This document shows, piece by piece, positions 22,540 to 32,369 of a stretch of DNA of 64,000 nucleotides. The DNA comes from Prorocentrum cordatum (taxonomy: Eukaryota; Sar; Dinophyceae; Prorocentrales; Prorocentraceae). Below the pieces are notes generated by a model, which saw only the letters and a list, made by a program, of their open reading frames with translations, searched no databases and was not told where the DNA came from. Made by a program: the position numbers and the translations under genes. The number at the start of each line of letters is the position of its first letter. The stretch's first letter is position 1. Location of the stretch: assembly GCA_963575745.1 (NCBI GenBank), contig CAUYUJ010016160.1, positions 539,178 to 603,177 of the forward strand, in the 5' to 3' direction.

Positions 22540-23370
22540 CCCCGGCGCGCGAGGGAATGGGTCTGCCAACCACCCCCCTGATTTCCGTGTCAAGGAAATC
22601 GGGCGACGAATTCCAAACCAGCGGCTTCGCGTGGGACATCCTCAGAAAACAGGCCCCCCGAGCCTCCCCAAGGATACCCTCAGAGGACCCCCTGCTCCGT
22701 TTCTGGGAAGTCCGGTAACTAGTCCAATCTGGCGCCCTCGCATCCTCAGAAAACCGGCCCCCCGATCCTCTCCAAAGAGGCCCTCAGAGGGCCCCTTGTT
22801 TCGAAGCCGGGATTTCCGGTGATGAGTTCCAAGCCGGCGCCCTCGCGTGGGACATCTTCAGCAAACCGGCCCCCCGAGTCTCCCCATGGAGGCCCTCATA
22901 ACGCACAGTGGTCCGTTTCTGGGGGATCTGGCGACGAGCTCCAAACGGGCGCCGCGCGTGGACATCCTCAGAACACTGGCCCCCCGAGCGTCCCCTCGGC
23001 GGCCAGCAGAGGGCCCCCGTGCTCCGTTCTCGGGAGGTCTGGCGCGACAACTTCCACACCAGCGCCCTGGCGCGCCGGGGGTCGACTTTGGGAGGATGTC
23101 TCGAGCGAGCCCTGGGCTGGGACACGCCCCGGCGCGCGTCTGAGGGCCTCGATGGGGAGGCTCGGGAGGCCCGCTTGCTGAGGATGTCCCGCGCGAGGGC
23201 GCCAGCTTGGAAGTCGTCCCTGGCTTCTTCCGGAAGCGTAACAGGGGTCCTTCTGAGAGCCTCGTTAGAGAGGCTCGGCGAGCGGGTTTATCTGAGGATG
23301 TCCAGCGCGAAGGCGCCAGTGTGGAATTCGTCACCGGATGTCTTGGATTGCCAGGAAGCGGAACCGTGTC
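22540..23370. repeat. Satellite of about 105-115 bp with an internal inversion
   Basis: Units containing GACATCCTCAG, AACCGGCCCCCCGAG and CCTCAGAGGGCCCC start near 22638, 22741, 22853 and 22963. From about 23130 the same units run in the opposite orientation (GAGGATGTCC at about 23179 and 23294). The array is therefore head-to-tail on the left and inverted on the right. Open frames across it on both strands follow the repeat. Confidence 0.75.
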
Positions 23371-23429
23371 CCAATCCGGGGCTCCCAGTCAAGACGCCCT
23401 CGCAAAGTCGCCGAATCGGGCGGGATGAA

Positions 23430-23512
23430 CACGTATGAGGACGGAGGAGGGAGGAGGAGGGAGGAGGGCGGAGGGGAGGAGGAGGAAGAGGAGGAGGAGG
23501 AGGAGGAGGAGG
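23430..23512. repeat. (GGA)n polypurine tract
   Basis: About 80 bases of GGA/GAA triplets in non-coding sequence next to the satellite. Confidence 0.85.
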
Positions 23513-23519
23513 ACCAGTG

Positions 23520-24290
23520 CAAACCCAAGAGTCATCAACGATGTTGGAATCATTCCTCCCTGCAAGCTCCCTCGTCATAGGCCCCTACAATGGTTCTTTT
23601 CTACTGAGGGAACTGCCCCGTTGGGAGACAACCGTTTGAAAACCCTGAAGCACAGTAAAACATCATTCTCGGGACTCCAACGCCACGGATCAACATGACT
23701 GTCGCGTCTTGATTTGTTGACGCCGATTAATTGAGAGAAGGTATGTTGCCCTATGTCTTCCAGATGTGTTCTTGATGCGTTAAAAAATGATTCGGGATGT
23801 TAACCTCCGGGGGGGGGTCTGGACATTCTTGAAGCATTAGAAATACGTGTCGAATCACACGCCAGAAGACACATTCAGAAACACCCACCCAATACACATC
23901 TGCGATGTAGTTTTTAGTGTTTAAAATACGATGTTTGAATGTGCGATCGGAAAACCATGCAAACACATGTGTCAACAATCAAACATCTACAGCTTCAATT
24001 TGTAGTGGATATCCGTAAATGCTTCACGCATGGATTTTCAATGTTTCAAGGTGTCTTAGAGAATTCCTCCAGCGGAGGGAGGACATCCTACAGAAATAGT
24101 TCGATGATAGGACTGGTACACTCTCCGTAGCCGTGGCACCCCCAAGTCGTGACGATCTTGAATCACGCCAGAACACCATTCCTGGGGCTCAACACCGCGA
24201 ATCAATGAAACTCTTGCGCCCTCACATTCATGAATCCGTCCCAACACACAAGTTCTGGTATGTTGACCATGGGAATCCGTGAACTTGGTT
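23520..24290. other. Unassigned, less GC-rich sequence
   Basis: No gene, RNA or clear repeat is seen. Frames are short and interrupted. Confidence 0.4.
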
Positions 24291-24292
24291 GT

Positions 24293-24612
24293 TCAAACGA
24301 ATGCGTGCTGCACTAAAGCGATAGCCTCATTATGAAAACGGCCCGCCCTCAATCCGTGCAGCTCTTGCATATTTTTGATACGAATGCGCACGGCGCGTAG
24401 GCGATAGCCACATGTTGAAAACGACCCGCTCTCATGCCGTGTAAATCTTGCAAGACGAATGTACGCGGCGCTGAGGCGAGCACCACATTGAAAACGGCCC
24501 GCCCTCAATCCGTGAAGACCTTGTAATCTTTTACACCAAATGCGCGCGGCGCTAAGCCGAGAGCCGCATTTTGAAAAACACCCGCCCTTCATGTGTGAAA
24601 CTGTTGCCAATG
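24293..24612. repeat. Tandem repeat of about 74-83 bp, four units
   Basis: Units begin near 24298, 24379, 24453 and 24536 with ACGAATGCGCRCGGCGC, continue GAAAACGGCCCGCCCTCA and end in CCGTG...CTTGCA. Because the units stay in phase, a minus-strand frame of about 105 codons stays open (repeated HGLRAGRF), but I read this as a satellite. Confidence 0.75.
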
Positions 24613-24719
24613 TTTAAGTTTCAGGGTCATGAGTGGTGAGGGAGTCTCAGGCGAAACGCCCGGCCCACCCTTTCGACCGGCCTCGGGGTGCGACAGGGAG
24701 GAGTCTTTTGTATAAGGAA

Positions 24720-24945
24720 CAAGAATGGAGAATGAGGAGGAGGAAGAGGAGAAGGAGGAGGACCAAGAGGAGGAGGAGGAGCAGGATGAGGAGGAGGAGG
24801 AGGAGGAGAATTTCAGGAGCTGGTTGAGGAGAAGGGGGAGTAGTAGGAGGAGGAGGAGGAGTTGGAGGACGTGGAGGACGAGGAGTTGGAGGAGGAGGAG
24901 GAGGAGGAGGAGAAGGAGAGTTGGAGGAGCTGGAGGGGGAGGCGG
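24720..24945. repeat. (GGA)n polypurine region
   Basis: GAGGAGGA-type purine sequence with few interruptions. The long Leu/Pro/Ser-rich frames on the minus strand and Glu/Arg-rich frames on the plus strand derive from it. Confidence 0.85.
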
Positions 24946-25192
24946 GGGGTTTTCTGGGAGGATGTGGAGCAGAAGCTGGAGGTTGCCAGCATGGGAGCGT
25001 GAAGGGCTGGATGCCACCGCCTCCCACTCATTCTCCTCTCGCCCACTAGCGCACGCCCCTTCTTCTATACACAGAAACTTCCGATCAACTGCAGAGCGGC
25101 CTGCTGGTAAACGCATAGGCGCTGCCTGTTTTTATGGATGAACACGGAATGCGATTGGGGCGAGGGGTGTCTGCTAATCCGAATTCAACTCA

Positions 25193-25334
25193 TGTCGGAC
25201 ATGGATGTGCCTGTTCGCTCGGGGCGATTGTTTGTTGCAGCGATTTGATATTCCGTTTCTCTTTGCATCCGACTGGCAGGTTGGGGCGACAGTCTTCACA
25301 AACCATCTTGCCAGACAGGTCACAGGCGTTCTAA
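25193..25334 (-). CDS. Possible terminal exon with Cys motif, minus strand
   Basis: On the minus strand, after a TAG acceptor, the frame reads NACDLSGKMVCEDCRPNLP, then a basic helical stretch, to a stop TGA. The spacing C-x7-C-x2-C suggests metal binding. It could be the last exon of a gene extending to the right. No family is recognised. Confidence 0.3.
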
Positions 25335-25725
25335 CACGGCCATGTCGTGCTGGCACGGAAGAGCAAAGCACGGCTTAGTTTAGAATAATTTGTCGTTGCG
25401 AAGCATCGCGTAGGCTAGCATGATATAGCTTCAACGACCACGCACGTCCTCATGTAATTTTACGGAGCATCGCGTATCGCCTCAAAGTCGGGCATACTAT
25501 GTCATGGGGTATTGCCGCGCAACGTCGTGTAATGGTGGTTCATCAAATTGCACAGGGCTGCGTGGCGTAGCACCTGCGCCTTGCAGCATTGCAAGATATT
25601 GCGATAGCAATGCGCTCCAACACATCACAGAATGGCCTGCTGCTGACGCTTCACGCATCCCCACGTATCCCCACCAGCCCATCCAGGAACAATGCCCCAA
25701 CGAGTTGCCTTGATCGGGGAGGTGC

Positions 25726-25998
25726 GTGGGCAAAGAGTGGAGCAAAGAGTGGGCAGCCGTCGAGCCGAAGCTCGGGATCAGCTTCAGTAGGCTCAGGAGT
25801 CAACCGGAGATGCTTTTGCAGACCTTCCGATCTTGGTTTCGCTTTCTTGCTCCCGATGGGCTCTGGAGGCCTCACGCAGGCTTCAAGGTGCCACAAGACA
25901 AAATGGCCCACGAGGGGCCTAAGACGGCCGTGGACGCCCCAAAGAATACCCCGAGAGATGCCCACGAGGGCTTCATGACAGCCACCAGAGGGCCCTGA
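25726..25998 (+). CDS. Possible exon or gene fragment, unrecognised
   Basis: The plus-strand frame reads GKEWSKEWAAVEPKLGISF and LLQTFRSWFRFLAPDGLWRP, then becomes repetitive. The first 60 residues look like real protein. Start, splice sites and function are unknown. Confidence 0.3.
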   Translation: MGKEWSKEWAAVEPKLGISFSRLRSQPEMLLQTFRSWFRFLAPDGLWRPHAGFKVPQDKMAHEGPKTAVDAPKNTPRDAHEGFMTATRGP

Positions 25999-26309
25999 AC
26001 CGCTATTCTCGAAAGAGCCACGAAGGGCAAGCTTCCGTCGCGATCAATAGGAAGGAATCACAAGATGGCCCCCAGAGGGATCATCTCCGTGTCGCTCTGC
26101 TGGGGGGGGGGGCCGCCTCTAACGCGAGGGCACGCGGGAGGAGTAAACCCAAATATGGGGCGGACTCTTGTGAGGTAGTTGTCCGACCCCCAACGGTCGC
26201 GGGCCAGATCGCAGCCATTTGGAACCAATTCCAGTCCGGGACATGATTTTTCCTTTTGGAAGATTTTGATTTGAGTCCTCGTATTTCTGTCTGTGCGTTT
26301 CAAGACCCA

Positions 26310-26455
26310 CCGATGAATGTTGAATCCTGAGGGCTCCTCGAAGATTTCTGGGGGAATCCTGGAGGAAGCCCGAGGAACCCGGGGAATCGTTCGGAAATCT
26401 GCGGGGGACCCTCCAGGCATCCCGCGGGACCCCCCAGGAAACCTGAGAGATATTG
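26310..26455. repeat. Degenerate short repeat (GGGGGAATCC / CCCGAGGAACC)
   Basis: Imperfect units of about 15-20 bases related to the CTTGGRGGCC-type repeats at 33.9, 44.4, 50.7 and 56.2 kb. No gene is seen from 26000 to the LINE. Confidence 0.5.
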
Positions 26456-26627
26456 GACTACAGTGCCGCAGGGCATGTCGGGCCTGTGCAGCGCATGCCA
26501 TGACACGGCACACATCGCTGCGATGCGCAGCAAATTATACAGCGCCCGGAGCGGCCTCGGGGGGCGGCGGCTGTCCGGGCCAGTCCCGGGGAAGCCCTGG
26601 CCACGAGCCCTTAACGGGCAATCCCAT

Positions 26628-26692
26628 CCTCCTCCTCCTTCTCCTCCTCCTCCTCCTCCTCCTCCTCCTCCTCCTCCTCCTCCTCCTCCCCC
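26628..26692. repeat. (CTC)n tract
   Basis: About 20 CCT/CTC triplets just upstream of the LINE. In the LINE frame it reads as a poly-Pro run, which is probably not translated. Confidence 0.85.
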
Positions 26693-26795
26693 AGTCGCCG
26701 CTTCCTGCCAAGAAGAGGCGACCGACTGGCCAGATGGGCCAGACGCGCCCCCTTTCGTGTTCACCCCGCCACACAGCCGTAGGGGTGAGGGGGGG

Positions 26796-29700
26796 ATGGC
26801 GCTGATCTCTCTGCTGCTTGCGACCGCTGCTGTGCAGACGACACTAAGAGGGGGGACGGACGACCAGCCAGCGAGGAGTAGCACGTTGTGCAGGAACAGG
26901 GAAGGAGACATGAGAATTGCGACGTATAATCCTCTGTACGCAGACTTCGACAGGCATCAAGAGATAAGCAGGGAGCTAAAATCATGGGACTGCGTGATAC
27001 TGGCGGGCACACAACACAGAGCTGAGCTGGACTATCCCAGCGCGCAAGTTCAACTGAATCACCACTGGGGCGTACGGTTTGGGAAGGGAAGGGGACGGCA
27101 CTCAAATAAAAGCTGCGGGGTGTCTATTCTGCTGGGTAATAGCAAGACTTCATTGAGAGCTGTGTACGACCCGCCCAGTGCGATACAGGGGCGAGCTGGA
27201 GCGGTGCGCATCCGCACGGACCAGGAAGACCTACTCATCGTAGCGGTTTACTTTGCCCCTGTGACGACAGCGCGGAGCGCGGAGACGGCCGACCGTATCT
27301 GCAGCTGGATAGAAGGATTGTACGACAGAGCTGGCGTGAGAGTGACGATGCTGGTGGGAGGGGACATCAACAGTGACTTCGGACTGGCGAGAGACGAATC
27401 AGGCGTTATGGGGAGCACACAGGGACGGGAAGTAGGTAGGCACTACCCCCGCTGTGAAAACGAAAATGGGCTTCGTTTCAGAAAACTGTGTGCCGACAAC
27501 CAGCTGTTTATGCCGAGTACGGACAGCGAGCTTGTGAAGCAAACGTTCTACGGGGCCAAAGGAGGAGGATCGAGGATAGACCACTTCGCGATCCCGTCGG
27601 GGGCCAGGGGCTTGGTACAAAAATGCTGTGTCCTCAAGAACTCGGGCAGGCGCCTGCAAGTGATTCGTAGCCGGTTCCCACGGGACCATGTCCCCGTGGG
27701 CTTGCAGATTCCCCTCGGTTTAGCGTCCCGCAACTATACCAGAATGCAGTACACGCCACCACTGGATAGAACGGCCCTCATGAGATGTCTGAGAGAGGGG
27801 GTCAAGAGGGAGGAGTTCTTTGAGAAGGTGGAGGAGGAGGCTAGGAAGACGACGGAGGAGGAGTGGAGGGAAGCGGCTGCGAGGAAGACTCCCGACAGGA
27901 TGTGGGACCTGCTAGGTGGGGCAGTGAGGACCGCGCTCAAGGAGGTATTCCCGCCTCGGAGGCGGGAGCTGCCCGAGTGGCTGAAAGAACTGCGGGACGC
28001 CAGGATGATGCTGCTGGACAAAAGGCGAGGACTGAGGGAGGGTGAGGGGCGGTGCAGGGAGGAGGAGAAGGAGGAACTCGAGCACGTGCAGGAGATGCTA
28101 CGGCAGGTGTCGGCGGCTCTGAAAGACAACAGGAGGACGGAAACTAAAAGACGACAGGAGGAACTTGCCACGGAAATATGGGAAGCGTATCTAGGGGGTA
28201 GGTGGGCGGAGATGCATGCTCTACGTGTGGAATACGCTAGAAACGGACGGGGGCCCAAGAAACGGTACTATTATGCAAGTAGGACCTACTGGAGCAAGGA
28301 GGAATGGGCTACTGAACTGGAGCGTCCACCGTATGAGGGTGGAATGGCATGCAAAACAGTGGAGTGGGAGGAGACACGGGCAGAGTACGAGGCAGAGTGC
28401 GAAGCCCACGGTGAGCTATTGTTCGATGATGTCGATCTGAGGGACCTGGTACGACAAGACAGATATGCCATGGAAAAGTATCTCAGGAAATGCAAGAAAC
28501 GACGGGCTTGGCCAAGCTGGGGGCTTCCCAGCGAGGCATCACTACTGCTACTTGCGCCGACAGTGTACATGGAACAGCCACACAAACGGTCTGAAGCAAT
28601 GGCAAAAGCGGCTCACGACAGGGCGGAGCAAGAGGAGGACGAGGAGGATTTGCTGAGGCAGACGGAGGTGAGGAGGATGGAGAAAGGAAGGAGACTGCTG
28701 GAGAAGATGGGATGGAAGAGTGGCGAGGGCCTAGGCAGGAGGCAGAGGGAGGAGGGGCAGGCACCACAGGAGATTATAGAAGATGAGCACTGGGTGTTTG
28801 GACGTGCGAAGGGGGCTGGAATAGGGAGCCAGAGATTCACGAGCGGTCAAGCGGCACCATTCTTTCAGACACAACTGGACAAGTGGTTTGTGCTTGTGAG
28901 ACGTGCGCAGTGCATGCCGCTGGACACGCTACGGGCCCAGAGTTTTTCGTCCAGCAAAAACAATGGCAAAGAAGGAATTGCAGGACAACGACTGATGCAC
29001 AGCTACTGCTCGTGGGGTCTGGCGTGGCACGCTGGAATCCATGAAAGGGCGCTCGAGGTTGAAAGGCCAGACTGGGCCCACGGTGGCCTAAAGCACAGGT
29101 CGCGTGAGAGTGCACTGGTCACATTACAATCAGCTCAGTGGAGGTGCAGGCAAGTACAAATACCATATGTGACGACCAATTTCGACTGCACAAATGCATT
29201 CGCCAGTACACGGAGAGACGTTCTGGAGGCCACGGTTGCACGACAGTCAGCAGAAAGTGATGAAATGTTTGCACTGGGGGCAGTCCAGCACCAAGCCATG
29301 AGCATCGCAGGGAGCAATGGGAGGGCAGACATGATCAGTACGACGGGCGCGCAGATGGGCTTCTGCTTAGCCCCTAGGGACTTCAACGATTGCTACAATC
29401 CTGTTATCGCCGCGTGGCTTGCAGAAGACCCAAACGATGCAAACAGGCTGCTGAAGGCTCTCTGCCCGGTGACGAAGAGGTATTCGAATCTGTCGATATG
29501 CACGTTCATGGATGATGTGACGAAACTGTCTATGTGGGAGGGTGGGGTTACTAGCTACGGTATTGCTGCAGAGCTCAATCTTATGACGAAGAGGTTGGAG
29601 GAAAAATTGCTGGAGGGAGGGGGCTGGCACCTCAATCCATCAAAGACAGGACACATGTTAAGCATCATGGGCGAAGGGTGGCAGGGCATTACGAGAAAGC

Positions 29701-31844
29701 TCAGAAGCAAAAACAACGGAGTGATGGGGGAGACGGGACGAGAGCTTCGGGTGCTAGGACCACATCTACACACGACGGGCAATCTAGGAGGAGAGATTAG
29801 GAGGAGGATCGCCGCTGCTAGGAAGGCGTGGAGGATTGCAGGAGTGTTCTGGAAATCCGAGACTCCCAGGGAAGTACGTAGAATGATGTTCATCGCCTTC
29901 GTGCAAGGGGCGGCATTGAGCGGACTTGTTAGTATGGTGCTCGAACCTCGTCTGACTGATGCGATCGACACGGCTTTGTGCAAAATGCTGAGGTGCCTGG
30001 CGCAGGGGAAGTGTTCGTGGCAAGAGCAGGACGGAAACGTGCGACAACTAAGAAAAGAGGAGGTGTTTAGGAAGTGGAAGATAAACCGTGCTTCGGACGA
30101 GCTGAGGATTCGAAGGCTTAAATGGTACCAGAAGTGGGCGGCGTTTCCCGAGGCGCACTCGCAGGTGACGGCGGCAGTGTTCGGGTCGACGCCCCTGGAC
30201 CTGAGGCACGGCACACCTAGGCTAGAGGAGGGGAGGATTAGCACCTACAGTACGCCGTGGGCGTACCAGTACTTGCAGGACCTTCAGTATTTGCGTCAAC
30301 AGTGTGAAGACATGAGTTGGTACGACGACAGGGAATCTGACATATCTATACTACAGTGGGGGACTGAGGACCACCGATGCTGGCTGTGCACTGATGTGGA
30401 CATACTACGCATGAACATGAAGGTACACAATATCTGCACTGCGGATCTACAGGAGGAGGAGCTGGAGGAGGAGAAGCAGTACGTATGTGAGGAGGTGGTG
30501 AAGGGGGACGGCGGGGAGGAGCACGTATGTGGGAAACGGTGCAAAACTTACAGCGGTCTTACAACACACAAAACGTGCCAGCACGGACAGAGGGCGTTGT
30601 TGAGTCTGCTGACGGTAACAAATCAATGCCCGTGGTGCCGAAGCACTTTCTCCAACAGAGACGTGGCCGTCCAACATGTGTACTCGGCGTGTGAAGACAG
30701 GAAGGTATGTTTCGTCAACTTCAGCCCGTGGAAGCACGATGTGGTGCAACCTAAGAGTCTGGAGTGCCCCGTATGTTACATTCAGGCTCAAAGCTTGGAA
30801 GCGCTGCAGGCCCATGTTACCACTCACCACCCTGGGCCTGATCGGGCTCGCTTCACTCGTGACGCAGAAGACAGAGGATGCGATGGCGTGGAGAGTGACG
30901 GGGGCCCACGCCGCAGAGGGAGGAGTACCAGGCGCTGGGACCTCAGCAGGCTCGCGAGGGCCTCAGCCCGCGCCCGCGCACCCAGCCGCCCAAGGCGCTC
31001 AGGCGGGAGGGGCGGCGCTCGGCAAAGGAGGCAAGATTCACCCACCAGCGCCCAAGTACCAGCGCCTGGGCGGGGGCAAGCGCGGCGGGGGCTCGGACGA
31101 GGTCGACCTGGTGGACGCGATGGTGTCGCTCCAGAAGATGGGGCTGAGGCAGGACCAGCGCGCCCGAGAGCACGAACACATGTTGTCCCTGTTCTACATG
31201 ATGACCAAGAAGAGCAAGATCTGCCAGATGGGCCTCGAGGCGGGCCTCGACTACTACGCGGCGGTGGCGAAGAGGGGCAAGGGCCACGGATTGGGGGCGC
31301 CTTACCTGCACGTGGCCGCGGGAGCGTTCGACGGGCTGGTAGAGGACGCACAGGAGGGCCAGCACAAGGCGGTGCTCCAAGCGTACCAGAGGCTGTTCCA
31401 CACGGAGAAGGGCATGAAGTTCGTGAAGGAGGTTTTCGGCAGTTTCAGAGTGAAGGAGGCGTACAACGAGGAGGGAACGGCGGAGAAGGACGTCAAGGTG
31501 AAGGTGAGCTTCAACCTCAATCCCCTGGCAGACGTGGCGATGCTCATAGAGTGCCTGAAGGTGAAGACGGAGGGCGACGTACCGAGCCTGGGAATCTTGA
31601 GGAGGGCGATGATGCTGGCCCTCGAGGAGGCGGGCGGAGTGCAGTCGGACGGGCCCGCGCCAAAGGACGAGCTGACCAGGGTGGTGGAGCGACAAATGCA
31701 AGGGCTGCAGAGGATGCGCGGCTGAGCGGCGCGACGGCCCTGACCATCGTGCAGCTCGAGCGGCTGAGGAGGATGGCGGCAGCTGGCAGTGTCCGTGCAC
31801 GGCAGTTGCTGGAGACAGCAGAGCGGCAGAGAGAGAGGCGTTAG
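26796..31844 (+). CDS. LINE polyprotein: AP-like endonuclease, G-patch, reverse transcriptase, C2H2-type zinc fingers
   Basis: The protein would nick target DNA and copy element RNA at the nick. In order: an endonuclease/exonuclease/phosphatase domain with ATYNPLY (about 26919), GGDINSDFG (27358-27384), SRIDHF (27567) and RDHVPV (27681); a helical, charged linker; a G-patch-like motif KMGWKSGEGLGRR (about 28700-28750); and reverse transcriptase motifs NFDCTNAF (A, 29178), GAQMGFCLAP (B, 29345), FMDD (C, 29503) and LNPSKTG (D). Near 30520-30830 are Cys-His clusters: CGKRC...H, CPWC...H, and CPVC with HVTTHH. Catalytic acidic residues in FxD and FMDD are present. Possible starts are ATG 26796, or 26910 immediately before the endonuclease; the frame is open further upstream through a poly-Pro repeat that I exclude. 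Credible coding ends near 30850; the frame stays open to TAG 31842-31844 but beyond the fingers its Arg/Gly-rich translation looks like a shadow of the second ORF. Confidence 0.85.
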   Translation: MALISLLLATAAVQTTLRGGTDDQPARSSTLCRNREGDMRIATYNPLYADFDRHQEISRELKSWDCVILAGTQHRAELDYPSAQVQLNHHWGVRFGKGRGRHSNKSCGVSILLGNSKTSLRAVYDPPSAIQGRAGAVRIRTDQEDLLIVAVYFAPVTTARSAETADRICSWIEGLYDRAGVRVTMLVGGDINSDFGLARDESGVMGSTQGREVGRHYPRCENENGLRFRKLCADNQLFMPSTDSELVKQTFYGAKGGGSRIDHFAIPSGARGLVQKCCVLKNSGRRLQVIRSRFPRDHVPVGLQIPLGLASRNYTRMQYTPPLDRTALMRCLREGVKREEFFEKVEEEARKTTEEEWREAAARKTPDRMWDLLGGAVRTALKEVFPPRRRELPEWLKELRDARMMLLDKRRGLREGEGRCREEEKEELEHVQEMLRQVSAALKDNRRTETKRRQEELATEIWEAYLGGRWAEMHALRVEYARNGRGPKKRYYYASRTYWSKEEWATELERPPYEGGMACKTVEWEETRAEYEAECEAHGELLFDDVDLRDLVRQDRYAMEKYLRKCKKRRAWPSWGLPSEASLLLLAPTVYMEQPHKRSEAMAKAAHDRAEQEEDEEDLLRQTEVRRMEKGRRLLEKMGWKSGEGLGRRQREEGQAPQEIIEDEHWVFGRAKGAGIGSQRFTSGQAAPFFQTQLDKWFVLVRRAQCMPLDTLRAQSFSSSKNNGKEGIAGQRLMHSYCSWGLAWHAGIHERALEVERPDWAHGGLKHRSRESALVTLQSAQWRCRQVQIPYVTTNFDCTNAFASTRRDVLEATVARQSAESDEMFALGAVQHQAMSIAGSNGRADMISTTGAQMGFCLAPRDFNDCYNPVIAAWLAEDPNDANRLLKALCPVTKRYSNLSICTFMDDVTKLSMWEGGVTSYGIAAELNLMTKRLEEKLLEGGGWHLNPSKTGHMLSIMGEGWQGITRKLRSKNNGVMGETGRELRVLGPHLHTTGNLGGEIRRRIAAARKAWRIAGVFWKSETPREVRRMMFIAFVQGAALSGLVSMVLEPRLTDAIDTALCKMLRCLAQGKCSWQEQDGNVRQLRKEEVFRKWKINRASDELRIRRLKWYQKWAAFPEAHSQVTAAVFGSTPLDLRHGTPRLEEGRISTYSTPWAYQYLQDLQYLRQQCEDMSWYDDRESDISILQWGTEDHRCWLCTDVDILRMNMKVHNICTADLQEEELEEEKQYVCEEVVKGDGGEEHVCGKRCKTYSGLTTHKTCQHGQRALLSLLTVTNQCPWCRSTFSNRDVAVQHVYSACEDRKVCFVNFSPWKHDVVQPKSLECPVCYIQAQSLEALQAHVTTHHPGPDRARFTRDAEDRGCDGVESDGGPRRRGRSTRRWDLSRLARASARARAPSRPRRSGGRGGARQRRQDSPTSAQVPAPGRGQARRGLGRGRPGGRDGVAPEDGAEAGPARPRARTHVVPVLHDDQEEQDLPDGPRGGPRLLRGGGEEGQGPRIGGALPARGRGSVRRAGRGRTGGPAQGGAPSVPEAVPHGEGHEVREGGFRQFQSEGGVQRGGNGGEGRQGEGELQPQSPGRRGDAHRVPEGEDGGRRTEPGNLEEGDDAGPRGGGRSAVGRARAKGRADQGGGATNARAAEDARLSGATALTIVQLERLRRMAAAGSVRARQLLETAERQRERR
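30883..31725 (+). CDS. Second ORF of the LINE, 280 aa, unknown function
   Basis: The ORF starts at ATG 30883 (MAWRVTGAHAAEGG) and ends TGA 31723-31725, in the +1 frame relative to the RT ORF. After a Gly/Ala/Pro-rich start it is a well-formed, probably helical protein (LVDAMVSLQKMGLRQDQRA; LSLFYMMTKKSKICQMGLEA; AVLQAYQRLFHTEKGMKF). No known domain is recognised. The frame is also open upstream to about 30676, so it could be reached by frameshifting after the zinc fingers or by re-initiation. Similar ORFs following LINE RTs occur in dinoflagellate gene sets as far as I recall. Confidence 0.65.
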   Translation: MAWRVTGAHAAEGGVPGAGTSAGSRGPQPAPAHPAAQGAQAGGAALGKGGKIHPPAPKYQRLGGGKRGGGSDEVDLVDAMVSLQKMGLRQDQRAREHEHMLSLFYMMTKKSKICQMGLEAGLDYYAAVAKRGKGHGLGAPYLHVAAGAFDGLVEDAQEGQHKAVLQAYQRLFHTEKGMKFVKEVFGSFRVKEAYNEEGTAEKDVKVKVSFNLNPLADVAMLIECLKVKTEGDVPSLGILRRAMMLALEEAGGVQSDGPAPKDELTRVVERQMQGLQRMRG

Positions 31845-32087
31845 GGGGAGGCTGCGCCCAGAGGAGGCAGGCCACCCCCACCATCGACACGAGGCGAGAG
31901 TTCCCCCGTGCCGACGCGGCACCGCTTCGACGTCTTGTGGGCGCCAGGCGGCCGCCGCAGGTCCGCTCCGACGGCAGGAAGTGTCGCCAAGCGGGGCCAG
32001 TCCATATCATTCGCAGGGGGCAGGAGCAAGATGCTGATGTGAGGCGTGCTGGCCCGCGGAGGCGAGGGAGACACGCCCCCCAAGCGC

Positions 32088-32116
32088 ATATCATATCATA
32101 TCATATCATATCATAT
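32088..32116 (+). repeat. (ATATC)n tail of the LINE
   Basis: About five and a half units of CATAT/ATATC. Short tandem repeats in place of poly(A) are a common 3' end of non-LTR retrotransposons. Confidence 0.75.
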
Positions 32117-32119
32117 CCT

Positions 32120-32240
32120 CCTCCCCCTTTCTACGCTCGTCTCCTCCTCCTCCCCTGCTCCTCCTCCTCGTCCTCCTCCTCCTCCTCCTCCTCCTCCTCC
32201 TCCCCCTCCTCCTCTTCCTCCTCCTTCTCCTTCTGGGACC
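32120..32240. repeat. (CTC)n polypyrimidine region
   Basis: CCT/CTC triplets immediately after the LINE tail. The insertion may have landed in or beside it. Confidence 0.8.
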
Positions 32241-32369
32241 TTGGTGCAGGGCCGCCACTTGCCATCCGGCCTCTTCGCTGAATGTGTTCGGGGACGTATA
32301 GGTCAACCGCCAGAACACATGGGGCGTTCCAAAACAGCTGCGCCCTCGAGGATCGCAGGACTTGCCAGC

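Larger units (their letters stand above)
26796..32116 (+). mobile_element. Non-LTR (LINE-type) retrotransposon, apparently intact
   Basis: The element carries an endonuclease-RT ORF and an overlapping second ORF, followed by about 270 bases of 3' sequence and a tail of at least five ATATC units (about 32088-32115), a 3' end typical of non-LTR elements. The 5' boundary is not defined and could lie upstream of 26796. No target duplication was found. The long open frame without stops suggests recent insertion. It is the natural candidate source of the enzymes that made the processed gene copy at 34.3 kb, though this is inference. Confidence 0.8.

Noticed and set aside
24118-24130. Possible second spliced-leader relic (CTCCGTAGCCGTGG)
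   Set aside because: Only the first eight or nine bases match and the CATTTTGGCTCAAG part is absent.
26463-26795. N-terminal extension of the LINE frame with a poly-Pro run
   Set aside because: It is translated from a (CTC)n tract upstream of the first sensible ATG and has no endonuclease similarity.
30943-32094. 383-codon minus-strand frame opposite the second LINE ORF
   Set aside because: It is a GC-driven shadow of the plus-strand ORF with no recognisable domain.
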